64,000 nucleotides of DNA, from NCBI GenBank assembly GCA_003598175.1, contig QZKN01000141.1, positions 27,418 through 91,417 of the forward strand, read 5' to 3'. The notes under the pieces were generated by a model, which was not told the origin of the DNA, did no database searches, and saw nothing but the letters and a program-made list of their open reading frames with translations. Made by a program: the position numbers and the translations under genes. Numbering within the stretch: position 1 is the first letter of the stretch; each line of letters opens with the position of its first letter. This DNA is from Candidatus Omnitrophota bacterium. GTDB lineage: Bacteria; Hinthialibacterota; Hinthialibacteria; Hinthialibacterales; Hinthialibacteraceae. Shown piece after piece: positions 18,101-26,195 of this stretch.

Positions 18101-20167
18101 GGCCAACATCGCCACCGCCGCTTTCGGCTCCTTATCGCTGTCTTTGACCATCCCCACTGCGTGAAATCCCAGTGAATCCGCAAAAACGAATGTTTCCCCG
18201 CGATGAATCCCCGGTAAAAATGCCGGAAACATCGAACCATCCAAGGCCGCAAATTCTTCCCGAATTTCTTTTGGTTGGGAATCCTGCTCATATCGCGTAT
18301 GCAGAACCAGATTATCATAGGCGGCATGCCAGGATACCCGCAACGGATGGCTGGGCAAGACGATGAGTCCCACCGTCCGGCCTGACAGCGTTTGCACTTC
18401 CACCGTGTTTACTAATGCAAAAGCGGGATCCCCCTCACTGAGTAACGTCGTCCAGGATAATACATATTCTTTTACGATATTTTCAACCGCTTTTGATTTT
18501 TCAGCATAAATCTGTCCCACGCCGCCGCCGCTTTTGTGAAAGTGCTCGGCCATCCGTCTGCTTGCATTTACAGCTCTTTCCCAAATGGATTCCCAGATCT
18601 TTTCAGTAAAGGATTCCGGCGTTGAAAGGGGAAGAAATTCCGGTACACCGGTTCGGTCGCCATTGGCTCGAACCATAATCCGCCACCGGCCGATCTCCCC
18701 GTTTTTTTCGGCCCATTGCGATTCCACATCGCGAATTAACGGAGGACGAAAGACGCGATAACTTTTTTTCTCTCGTGTTCGAAGAATCAAGAAATCTTTA
18801 GCCTCACTCGTATGAGAACCGTTTGTATTGATACAATTATTTACTGATTCCCGATCTGACAGTTCGATCAACCCCTCGCTGAAGGTTCGTACTTTTTTGC
18901 CAATTCCTCTTTTTTCGTTCCCGAGAGGATTACCGAAACGAATGATGAATTCTTCGCTCTCTTGCGGCTCGATATCGTTATTTCCCATTGCGGAAACCAT
19001 AACTTTCGCCGGGACGAGAGCATCTTCACTTAAAAACGAAAAATCGTCATTCGTGAAGCGACATTTTTCTTCCTTTTTCCCCGAATGCCAAACAGATTGC
19101 GACACCAGTTCTTCATCCATACCCGAATAAATAGTTACCCGATATTCACCGCTATTCTTTACCAGATTCTCCGGTTTGGTTTTCCAACGGACTTCTAATT
19201 TGGAATAATTCCCGGTCTGTTCGGCGTTCGGTTCCAGGATAAATAATGGGGGGTCGTCCTCATCTTCTGCTCTCGTCAATCCGGACCATTGTAAAATTGT
19301 TCCTGTCTTACTTCTCCAAGGAACCAGATTAATTTCTTGTATCGGCTGGGTACCTTGTTCCACTTGTAGCGCGTTAATCCACAAATCTGGTTTGTCCGCA
19401 AGTTCGGTCAAAGCTTGAGGAATGCTTTTTGTCCCCGCTTCATGTATAAATTTTTCCAGCATAAAGCGTTGAGTATCGGTCGGATTCGCCAGCCGGAGAG
19501 AATCGATTCGTTTGGCAATGGTTAAATTGGAAGCAGTATTTCCTAACAGACGTTGGACGAATAAATCAGATAAATTTAGCAAGGTAGCAGAATTTTCATC
19601 CTTTTTTTTATGCAAAGGCCAAAGTCCTACAAGATATACAAAGTCGCCCGGATATTTTTTTTCTGCCGCAATACGGACATAAAAATCAAATTCAACCCAG
19701 GGAGAAACGCTGACGCGACGTCCTCGTTGTTGGGCTTTTTTCACGGCTTTTTCCGCGAATTCCCGATAGGGACGTGACAGTTTCACGGTGATTTCACGAG
19801 CCGCCAACCGATTGGCTTCTTTGAAGAGTGTGTTTTCAAACACCTCTTGCGCCGCGCTGTAAATCCCATCCATTCCCGCGCCGGCTCGGTCCGTATCGAC
19901 CACTAATAACGTCGGATCTGTTTTGGATTCGCGCATTTCCACGGCTTCATCGGCGGTGATGACACGTTTGCATTGATCATGATGATCGGAGACAAAATAG
20001 ACTTGCCAATTGTTAAGAACAAAACCGGAAGAATTCGCAAGCGATTCCACAACATCGCGGGTTAAACAACGAACAAAAGCGATGGTGCCTTTTGTAGGTT
20101 CGCCCAAAATATGCTGTAACGCTTCACTCAAAAGTTGGGTGTGCAATTCATGCAATATCATGATCAT
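15134..20167 (-). CDS. HerA/DptH-type ATPase with embedded PD-(D/E)XK motif (MAD8-like)
   Basis: 1677-residue last gene of the island operon. The N-terminal third contains a VDTDRAGAGMDGIYSAA block of the kind I associate with DptH-like defense ATPases. A probable nuclease motif follows, with Asp1115 in RPDLIYV and Glu1133/Lys1135 in FIEVKYRR. The C-terminal HerA/FtsK-type ATPase has Walker A GLPGMGKT (1361-1368), Walker B VIFDEAH (Asp1576, Glu1577) and the LILASQE sensor strand. Such proteins are predicted to translocate on and cleave DNA. Its start overlaps the preceding gene by 20 nt (an alternative ATG is at 20161; GGAG lies just upstream). Known relatives are DptH of Dnd restriction and, by gene order, MAD8. 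No dnd genes are present. Confidence 0.75.
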   Translation of the reverse strand: MIMILHELHTQLLSEALQHILGEPTKGTIAFVRCLTRDVVESLANSSGFVLNNWQVYFVSDHHDQCKRVITADEAVEMRESKTDPTLLVVDTDRAGAGMDGIYSAAQEVFENTLFKEANRLAAREITVKLSRPYREFAEKAVKKAQQRGRRVSVSPWVEFDFYVRIAAEKKYPGDFVYLVGLWPLHKKKDENSATLLNLSDLFVQRLLGNTASNLTIAKRIDSLRLANPTDTQRFMLEKFIHEAGTKSIPQALTELADKPDLWINALQVEQGTQPIQEINLVPWRSKTGTILQWSGLTRAEDEDDPPLFILEPNAEQTGNYSKLEVRWKTKPENLVKNSGEYRVTIYSGMDEELVSQSVWHSGKKEEKCRFTNDDFSFLSEDALVPAKVMVSAMGNNDIEPQESEEFIIRFGNPLGNEKRGIGKKVRTFSEGLIELSDRESVNNCINTNGSHTSEAKDFLILRTREKKSYRVFRPPLIRDVESQWAEKNGEIGRWRIMVRANGDRTGVPEFLPLSTPESFTEKIWESIWERAVNASRRMAEHFHKSGGGVGQIYAEKSKAVENIVKEYVLSWTTLLSEGDPAFALVNTVEVQTLSGRTVGLIVLPSHPLRVSWHAAYDNLVLHTRYEQDSQPKEIREEFAALDGSMFPAFLPGIHRGETFVFADSLGFHAVGMVKDSDKEPKAAVAMLARALGESESADTAPTVGRQSAAVLSQEILKYLECHDVSRLLLIHSLRPGDGSTVARALGIVQKEFQPEVEEEDGENTPKHVPAFVLELYPSPEQRSISGRFISDIREKHRSGAGSLAAEDYWMLESLSLPGGVNLPKLRWARKEKAEPETAAHLAIAFDTFESKTAAVSESQFEHYRPYYAFGLMSFFERHYSNQPSPLWRSFLPSNSEGEKHPSERSHTERLIKIQQSINKCTVRNLSDKDTDMPVLQTEISPEKAQNLKSLHKLCDWVITLDRNAGIEYFDSPRDNQEIYDAYVIDCVPEREDLGCLQLITSTSNQEEIRNLFDRALDQMGLSRSRRNAEFLLEHLKALSGRLAIRLTGQKAPTSELIALALSHAHCVKASENSEEWVSLSNGFFVPIDDVRDLLFPLKVSKSNNEEKESEVRPDLIYVSLGSRKGLWFQFIEVKYRRHLRTARTPELLEQIRDQVESFRKRWESGYADENLNSSFRALRRAKLARVLRFYADKAHRHFLSEADYKDLVCEIDRMIVQGSNYSFSDSPKGQMDRGWIFCPEYTGARPLDVSPDGWSTRIFIFGPALLPDSCIEQQSVPQHDQQPPIRGEGDPVKSNADMIVGTETHSMNDESGPAQENNERQNQDSFIEPPVIHFGKDTLSGADVSWPLTVKGNPHLMIVGLPGMGKTTCLINICRQMLHQGMRPIVFSYHQDIDEKLKNLVGSVRFIDFQGLGFNPLQVYDRTSKYAYLDVAGKLRDIFTAIFPELGDIQGERIRQAIKDSFIERGWDNPDPESNEMIEPEFKRFLEILKDQPKSDHGLRTLLARLNELADYGFFDLGEMRESLWESDEPIIIRIHTTQNDNLQRAFAALVFYGLYKDMFRRGTKERLTHAVIFDEAHRAAQLKLIPTMAKECRKYGISLILASQEAKDFHESLFSTIANYLVLRLTETDAKALARNVASSDQQRLIIDRIKQMERFRAIYFCEGKKRHSLVSLAP

Positions 20168-21974
20168 TATTCTCCGCGCGTTTGAATCTCGGTTGTAAAC
20201 GTTTCATCGATTCTGCGTCATTGACGCCCGCCAGCAATCCCAAATCACGCATCCGCCGTTCCAGAATCGCGCGATTGGTTTGCAGCAATTCATTTGAAAT
20301 GGTCATGCCGGGAGGCGCTTCATCGATACAAAATCCATAGCGTTCCCGAATTTTGTGAATAAATTCCTTTAATGATAAGGAGCGGAATTGATGACTGTTT
20401 CCGCTGGGCAAAAGATGAACATGGACAAGATAATCGAGTACCGAATCGGTAAAAACCAGAGAACGCGCATCCCGGGTTTTTCTTCCCGTGTGCGCCTGTC
20501 TTTGTGTTGTTTTTCTTATTACGGCGATACCGTTGGGTTGGTTAATGGATAGGGTTGAATTAAGGCATTTTAAAAGATTGGTTTGCGTGTTTTCTCTACC
20601 TTGTAATACCGTGAGAGCCTCCGCTAACCGCAAGACATGATTGGGATAAGTGGAATAATTTCCAAGAATCTCTGTTATTTCCGGATATTCCTCTTTCAAT
20701 TTTTCGAATAGTTCTGCCGATTTTCTATCAAAATCGTAAAAAATTGCCTTAGACTCTTCCCGTCTTTCATGAAACAAGTCCCCTAACAGATTCAACCGAT
20801 CCGTCGCATAAGGCTTGGTTGAAATCGGTAAATTACTGAGGTTACGATCATAGATTGCCACATAATCCAGCAGGCGGAGTGACATAAGAATCACGGGTAG
20901 CTTTTCAAATCGCCTACAAAAGTCATCAAATGATTCTTCTGTAAGTGAACGAAGTTTTTTATCCATACCATGAGAACAATCCACAAATAAAGGAACGGAA
21001 TGTTGTTCGCGTAATATTGGTATTGCTCCGGTTTTTATCCATTCAAATAAAATCTCACACATGCTGGTTAGAATCGTTGTGAGTCCGATTGCAACACAGG
21101 ATTCAAGCATGTCAACGAGAGTTTGACGGGGGATTTGATCGGCATAACTTCGGATAAAGCGGCGAATATCTTCAGAAAAATGTCGCGCCGCCTTTTCGGC
21201 GATCGGACGTTGATTTGATATATTTTCCCCTTCTCTATCTCGCAACTTATCCGGCGCTTCTCCAATCTGTTGAGCGAGGCGAATCATTAAAAGTTGATCA
21301 ATTCCAACATGATCGTCTTCTGCAAAACGATCTGATGTTCTACTAGCCAATTCGCCTCGGATTGTGATTCCTTGATGAAAGGCGTGCATTAATACATTGT
21401 TTTCAAACCCTCTCCCCACGGCAAACCAGGTTCGATCATCATCTTTGTTTAACTGAACATGCTCACCCTTTTGATCGGCCAACATCGCAACGATCATTTC
21501 CGGAACATAGCGAAGATTGACTACTTTATCAGGAAGATCAATCCAGCTGGCCATATAATGAACCGGCGCAACGCGCTGGATTTGTTCGGTTCTGCCTGAG
21601 TTTCTATTTTTATTTTCCAAACAAAAACACAAGAGTAAATCCCCCAGAATGGCTTGCTCGATTTCACCATTAAATCCCCGGAGCGAGGGAATGGAAGATA
21701 AATGTGCGGCTATCTTCTCAATGGTCGCATTGCGGCGACGTTCGTTTAGTGTTCCTTCCGTTCCTCCAAATACTTGTATGAATTTTCCCTTTCCACGGCG
21801 TTTGCCAAAGCGAAACATATAAAAAACAGCCGGAAGAATGGCGGAGAGATCAAAGCCTTGAAACGAAATCGGCATTGCTTTTTCAAAATTTCCAGTCCAT
21901 ATTTTTCGGGTCATCTGACGGCCAAGCACATCTTCAACCATGGTTCTTCCCGTATTTGTTCGTTGGGGGCTCAT
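20148..21974 (-). CDS. Island protein of unknown function (MAD7-like by position)
   Basis: 608 residues, with no catalytic motif that I recognise. Visible parts are a basic N-terminus with FRFGKRRGKGKF and a mainly helical middle. The C-terminal ~110 residues (VLDYLVHVHLLP, LSLKEFIHKIRERYG, TNRAILERRMRDLGLL) look like a winged-helix module, as in many adaptor subunits. The start at 21974 is preferred over 21980: its ATG overlaps the upstream stop as ATGA and sits 8 bases after GGAGGT, whereas the earlier ATG is only 2 bases away. It lies between a kinase and a DptH-like ATPase, as MAD7 does in the methylation-associated defense system. The region looks AT-richer than the flanks by eye. Confidence 0.65.
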   Translation of the reverse strand: MSPQRTNTGRTMVEDVLGRQMTRKIWTGNFEKAMPISFQGFDLSAILPAVFYMFRFGKRRGKGKFIQVFGGTEGTLNERRRNATIEKIAAHLSSIPSLRGFNGEIEQAILGDLLLCFCLENKNRNSGRTEQIQRVAPVHYMASWIDLPDKVVNLRYVPEMIVAMLADQKGEHVQLNKDDDRTWFAVGRGFENNVLMHAFHQGITIRGELASRTSDRFAEDDHVGIDQLLMIRLAQQIGEAPDKLRDREGENISNQRPIAEKAARHFSEDIRRFIRSYADQIPRQTLVDMLESCVAIGLTTILTSMCEILFEWIKTGAIPILREQHSVPLFVDCSHGMDKKLRSLTEESFDDFCRRFEKLPVILMSLRLLDYVAIYDRNLSNLPISTKPYATDRLNLLGDLFHERREESKAIFYDFDRKSAELFEKLKEEYPEITEILGNYSTYPNHVLRLAEALTVLQGRENTQTNLLKCLNSTLSINQPNGIAVIRKTTQRQAHTGRKTRDARSLVFTDSVLDYLVHVHLLPSGNSHQFRSLSLKEFIHKIRERYGFCIDEAPPGMTISNELLQTNRAILERRMRDLGLLAGVNDAESMKRLQPRFKRAENNDHDIA

Positions 21975-24900
21975 GAGCATTCACCTCCCATAACTTGGTT
22001 CAAGACGAGTTTCTGAATTGGATTTCCTTCGTCCTGTTCTATCTGGGTTGATATTTTATAGATGGATTCATCCTGCATCGGATTCCAGGCCAGCAGTTCA
22101 TATTCGTCTTCTCGGATCAGTCTGCGAATAAAGATCGATAAATGCGCGAATGTGTCTTCCGTCGATACGTCGCCCAGCTGATATCCTTCGTTGAGTTCAA
22201 GCAGAAGATGAAAGAGTTCCGCGCCTAAACGCAATCGCTCTTCCCGGCCGTCTTGAAATCGATAAATCAAAAACGCCTGCCGGTGCAGGCGGTCCCCGCC
22301 TTTCAGTTCTTTCGGCAGATCGGGTTCCAGACGAAACGAATCACGCGGTTTTTCCACCCAAAACGCGGTTTCCGTGGGAGTGCGGGGCGTGATTCGCAGC
22401 GGCACATTCAACCGGTCAAGGGCTTGCGGGGGAAGGTCTTCGAGCCGGGAAATGCCTTTGCAGAGATTGGTTATAATTTCTTTCCTTTTTCCGCTGTCCA
22501 TATGCTCATTGTTCAAAGGAAGATTGCGAAATAGAAAAAGATGCTTTCCCCGAGCCAGACCGAAAGCCTTCGCATCCCGGTCCCATTCCAAAATCCGTTC
22601 CTCGGTCCATTCAAAATAGGCCCGGCGGCGTGCGGAATCGATTTGCCGGCCATTCGTTTTCTCCGGATCGGTCACAAATTCCGCATAAAGCCGGCGATCA
22701 ATATGCGGATGCGCTTCCAATGCGGGATCCAGGCGCACAAGTTCACGCAATACTTCTCCTTGCCGATTCGGAGAGGCGGGATCAAACGCACGATCCCAAT
22801 ACGGAACGGTTTTTATGGATTCGGCGTCGTGATAATCGGAACAGAAATGAACACCGAAAAGAATGTAGATCAATGACGAGCGAAGTTCCCGCATCGTGAT
22901 ATGCACTTCACCACGAAGATGAACCGCCTGTAATGCTTCAAATAATCGCTCCCGCGCCCGACGCCGTAGCGCGTCCGCCGCTTTTTCCGGTAATTCCTCC
23001 GGACCGAAAAGTTTCATGGCGCGAAAAACTTCGCATCGGTTTTTGGCGCTGCAAGTCAGGCAGGATTTCCAAATTGCCGCCGCGTTTTTTTCTCCGTACA
23101 GATGTTCGATCAAGGATTCCAGAAAACGGGCGTCAATGGTCCGTTTATCGGCGGATACGCTGCCGACCAAAGAGCGTTGATTGAGATTAATAAATCGAAT
23201 GTAGGAATCGGAAGAACATTCTTTTTCTTGTAAGAGACCATCCAATTCATCCGTGAGAAGAGATTCTTCACTTTTTTCGATCCATTCCAACAGACGGCCG
23301 TCGTTGATCGCGAGCAAATGAATGAGATCCTCATCCGGTTTTCCCTTTTTAAACGGTTCCAGAAACTCATCCAGAATTTCATCGGCCGAGCGACCGTTCC
23401 ATGAGGCCGATCCATCCAGGTTCATGCGAACGGTAAGCCCATCCGGCAAATGACCTTCGACAATTCGTTGCGAAGACTCATGTTTTCCCATACCAAGCCG
23501 TTCCGCAAGGTGTTGCAATAGGGCGGTTTTCCCGTCCCCCGCATTCCCGCAAAGAATCACAAGCCGAATGCGTCTTGCCATGATGTCCTCAAAGAGAGCA
23601 ATTTCCAAATTCGTTTTCACGTAGGTTTGTTTGGCAAAATCGGTATCCAAACCCCGTGTTTCCCGGTTTCCCCATTTGGATCCCGGATACGAGCGAAGCA
23701 AAGAAAGCAACCATTCCACACGTTCCTCGCGCAGTTCAATGGAAACACTGTCCTCTTGCTTCACTTCCGCTTCGAGCTCGGTCCGCGTTCCCGCATCGGA
23801 AACAGAAAGCCTATCCAACGCTTCACGGACGGTTGAAAATCGTTGCGCCGGATCCGAATTGGTCGCGCGGTTCAGAAATGCAGTAAGAATGGGATACTCT
23901 TCTTGATTGATCCCTTCCCAATTCAGACCTTTCTCCTTGGATGGGACACCAGGATAAGAAAATGGTTCTTTTTCAAAAACCACATGAAAGAAACTGGCAG
24001 ACAACGCATAGATGTCGTCAGAGGGAGAGGCGGGCTCCTGCGCTTGAGACCAAGGAGAACAATACAGAACCGTGCCCGGCGCGCTTCTTTTCTCTCCGAT
24101 TTTATTTATAAAATCGTAATCGGTGAGGACGATATCATGACCGGCGATAATCATATTTCGTGGACTGATATCGCCATGAATCAAACCATTTTGATGAAGT
24201 AATCCCAGCGCCTCGCACATGGATCGGATCCAGCGAATCGCTAATGCTTCGGGGGTATGCTCTTGAAATTCTTCTGCTAATAGGGGAAATACACCAATAT
24301 ACTCATTCAGAGGGGTTCCTTCGATCCAGGTCATGAGAGCGACAAAGTTATTCTCACTCCATTCATCTGCTACTTCAAAAATTGTAGAAAGACCGGCATG
24401 ACGCCCAAGATGAGGGCGGACTAAATTGTACGATCGGAGAATCCTGTCGCCATTATCTTTGGTAAATAGCACTTTGGCTACATATGTCCCTAAATCTTCT
24501 TTGGTTGAACGATCCATCTGGACCACTTTGAACGTTCTTCCCACGCCGCCCGTCCCCAAGTGATTCACAATCCGATAGGTGTGATTCCCGAAATGGATTT
24601 CCTGATCTTCCGTCCAAAAGCGTGCGGGAGGAGCTTTGGGTAGAGGAACAGATTCACCGAGCATCAGCGATAATTCATTTTCCAAACCTTGTAACTCACA
24701 ACGCTTCTCAGGGGCTTCTTCCAATCCCTTTTTTAGACACAGTAAGGCTTTCCTGCAATTTTCTTCCTCTTGTCCTTCAAATAAGATACAAAGAGATGCG
24801 CACAAGGAATAAATATCGGAATATGGAGTCGCCATGCCGAGCCCCTGTGAACGGATTTCCGGCGCGACAGTTTGTTCCCATTTTTTCGGAAGAACAAACG

Positions 24901-25963
24901 TGGATGCCACACTGACGTCTGAAGGAATTTTTGTCCATTTAAACGCGGTAAAAATCGGGGTGTTATCATGTTTGACATGGATGGTCAAAGGAGACAAATT
25001 CCGATGAATCATTAGGACGCCTTGAATATCGCGTTGATGCATCTGCCGAAGGGCCCGGATTGATTCCCGCGCGAAGAATACACGATGCAAGGAACTCCAT
25101 GAATTATCGTTCATTCGCTCTTGAAGAGAGGGGGCGGCAGGATCGGTTATGGTGAAAAAAAACATTTCTCCCGCATATCCCGGCGCTTCTTGGAAAGAAT
25201 CCAAAATTCGGGGCGCCCAAGAATATTGTTGGAGATGATGAAGCGCCTCGAACTCTCGGCGCGCCTTTTCTTCAACGTTTTTGCTGTCGCTTGCCGAAAG
25301 ATCATATAAATGCATTACAACCCGGTCTTGTCTGACAGAATGAATTCCTTTAAAAATGCGATGAAACCTTTCCTCACGAGCGGTTTGGAGTTCCAGATTG
25401 ATATAACTGCCAAGTCGTCTTAGAGAGCCATCAATTGCGACGGCGCTTCGAGGTTCAAGAATGCTGCCGAGAAAACGGATGTCTGGATCCTCAAGTATTT
25501 TGGGTGAGTTGCCATTAATCACAGATTTCCAGTCATTCAATGTATAAATTTGAACGCCGCGTATTGGTTCGTTCTTGATTTGTTTTAATTTGGAGGAATC
25601 CTGTGTGAGAAAGATTACTCCATCCACATGAGGAAGATTTTCAAACCTTTTTCTGAGCGTTGTCCCAATTTTTCGCGCTTTATTTGTGAGTTTATCAGCT
25701 TCCTGTTCCACGAGGTTGGGATTGGCATTAAACCATTGCGCGCTCCAATGTTTCACTTCGATTACTCGAACGCCGGGAGGCCCAATCACGACCATATCGA
25801 TCTCATCCGATTGGAGCTGATGATTGACCGAAAATGCCAGGTTGGTAAGAATGATCCATTCGCCCTCGCCATCCAATGAGTGCATTTTGTTTTTTAAATG
25901 TTCGAGCGCTTTTAATTCACTTTCATTTGCAACAGAACCACACGCGAAATGGGTGACATTCAT
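21971..25963 (-). CDS. NERD nuclease-pseudokinase-Ser/Thr kinase-ATPase protein (PglW/MAD6-like)
   Basis: First island gene, 1330 residues from the ATG at 25963; a TTG at 25969 has worse spacing to the GGAAGG site. Residue numbers below count from that TTG, so subtract two. Residues 1-180: NERD domain with Asp58 (DEIDMVV) and Glu71-Val-Lys73 (VIEVKHW), an intact PD-(D/E)XK pattern. About 205-400: kinase-like but dead, with HRNLSP for HRD and FTAFKW for DFG. About 463-725: active-looking kinase with GTGGVG (472-477), Lys499, HGDISPRN (598-605) and LTDYDF. About 790-1332: P-loop ATPase with GNAGDGKT (808-815), AINDGRL and a Cys cluster at 970, 973 and 979. NERD plus kinase is the signature of BREX PglW and MAD6. 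Probable role: sensing or signalling core of a phage-defense module. Confidence 0.82.
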   Translation of the reverse strand: MNVTHFACGSVANESELKALEHLKNKMHSLDGEGEWIILTNLAFSVNHQLQSDEIDMVVIGPPGVRVIEVKHWSAQWFNANPNLVEQEADKLTNKARKIGTTLRKRFENLPHVDGVIFLTQDSSKLKQIKNEPIRGVQIYTLNDWKSVINGNSPKILEDPDIRFLGSILEPRSAVAIDGSLRRLGSYINLELQTAREERFHRIFKGIHSVRQDRVVMHLYDLSASDSKNVEEKARREFEALHHLQQYSWAPRILDSFQEAPGYAGEMFFFTITDPAAPSLQERMNDNSWSSLHRVFFARESIRALRQMHQRDIQGVLMIHRNLSPLTIHVKHDNTPIFTAFKWTKIPSDVSVASTFVLPKKWEQTVAPEIRSQGLGMATPYSDIYSLCASLCILFEGQEEENCRKALLCLKKGLEEAPEKRCELQGLENELSLMLGESVPLPKAPPARFWTEDQEIHFGNHTYRIVNHLGTGGVGRTFKVVQMDRSTKEDLGTYVAKVLFTKDNGDRILRSYNLVRPHLGRHAGLSTIFEVADEWSENNFVALMTWIEGTPLNEYIGVFPLLAEEFQEHTPEALAIRWIRSMCEALGLLHQNGLIHGDISPRNMIIAGHDIVLTDYDFINKIGEKRSAPGTVLYCSPWSQAQEPASPSDDIYALSASFFHVVFEKEPFSYPGVPSKEKGLNWEGINQEEYPILTAFLNRATNSDPAQRFSTVREALDRLSVSDAGTRTELEAEVKQEDSVSIELREERVEWLLSLLRSYPGSKWGNRETRGLDTDFAKQTYVKTNLEIALFEDIMARRIRLVILCGNAGDGKTALLQHLAERLGMGKHESSQRIVEGHLPDGLTVRMNLDGSASWNGRSADEILDEFLEPFKKGKPDEDLIHLLAINDGRLLEWIEKSEESLLTDELDGLLQEKECSSDSYIRFINLNQRSLVGSVSADKRTIDARFLESLIEHLYGEKNAAAIWKSCLTCSAKNRCEVFRAMKLFGPEELPEKAADALRRRARERLFEALQAVHLRGEVHITMRELRSSLIYILFGVHFCSDYHDAESIKTVPYWDRAFDPASPNRQGEVLRELVRLDPALEAHPHIDRRLYAEFVTDPEKTNGRQIDSARRRAYFEWTEERILEWDRDAKAFGLARGKHLFLFRNLPLNNEHMDSGKRKEIITNLCKGISRLEDLPPQALDRLNVPLRITPRTPTETAFWVEKPRDSFRLEPDLPKELKGGDRLHRQAFLIYRFQDGREERLRLGAELFHLLLELNEGYQLGDVSTEDTFAHLSIFIRRLIREDEYELLAWNPMQDESIYKISTQIEQDEGNPIQKLVLNQVMGGECS

Positions 25964-26072
25964 GATCAAATACCTTCCCTTGTGTAATCCCTCTATACCG
26001 TAGCGAAAAAATAATCATTTCAAACCGGATTTCCAATAACTTTCAAAACATGATACTCGAATTCGTGAACGC

Positions 26073-26195
26073 ACAAATTAAAACAGTATTTCTTGTAAAA
26101 TAAAGAGTAATCAATTGATTTACTTCTCCGACGGAACCACCGTCAAATGACAAAGCGAATCCGCATACCACACGCCTGCGCCGGCGATTCGATCG
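26073..26195. repeat. Right copy of the island-bracketing direct repeat
   Basis: Pairs with 14888-15010. It spans the last ~25 codons, stop and 3' flank of the intact HIRAN-ARPP gene and includes the palindrome AATCAATTGATT at 26109-26120. The similarity fades on the coding side near 26195 and on the island side near 26073, about 110 bp upstream of the start of the first island gene. Because this copy is part of a complete gene, it is the likely source of the duplicated sequence. Confidence 0.85.

Noticed and set aside
15134..25969. Assignment as BREX or Dnd/Dpt restriction
   Set aside because: No pglX, pglZ, brxC, dndBCDE, dptF or dptG gene is present. Only single components resemble those systems.
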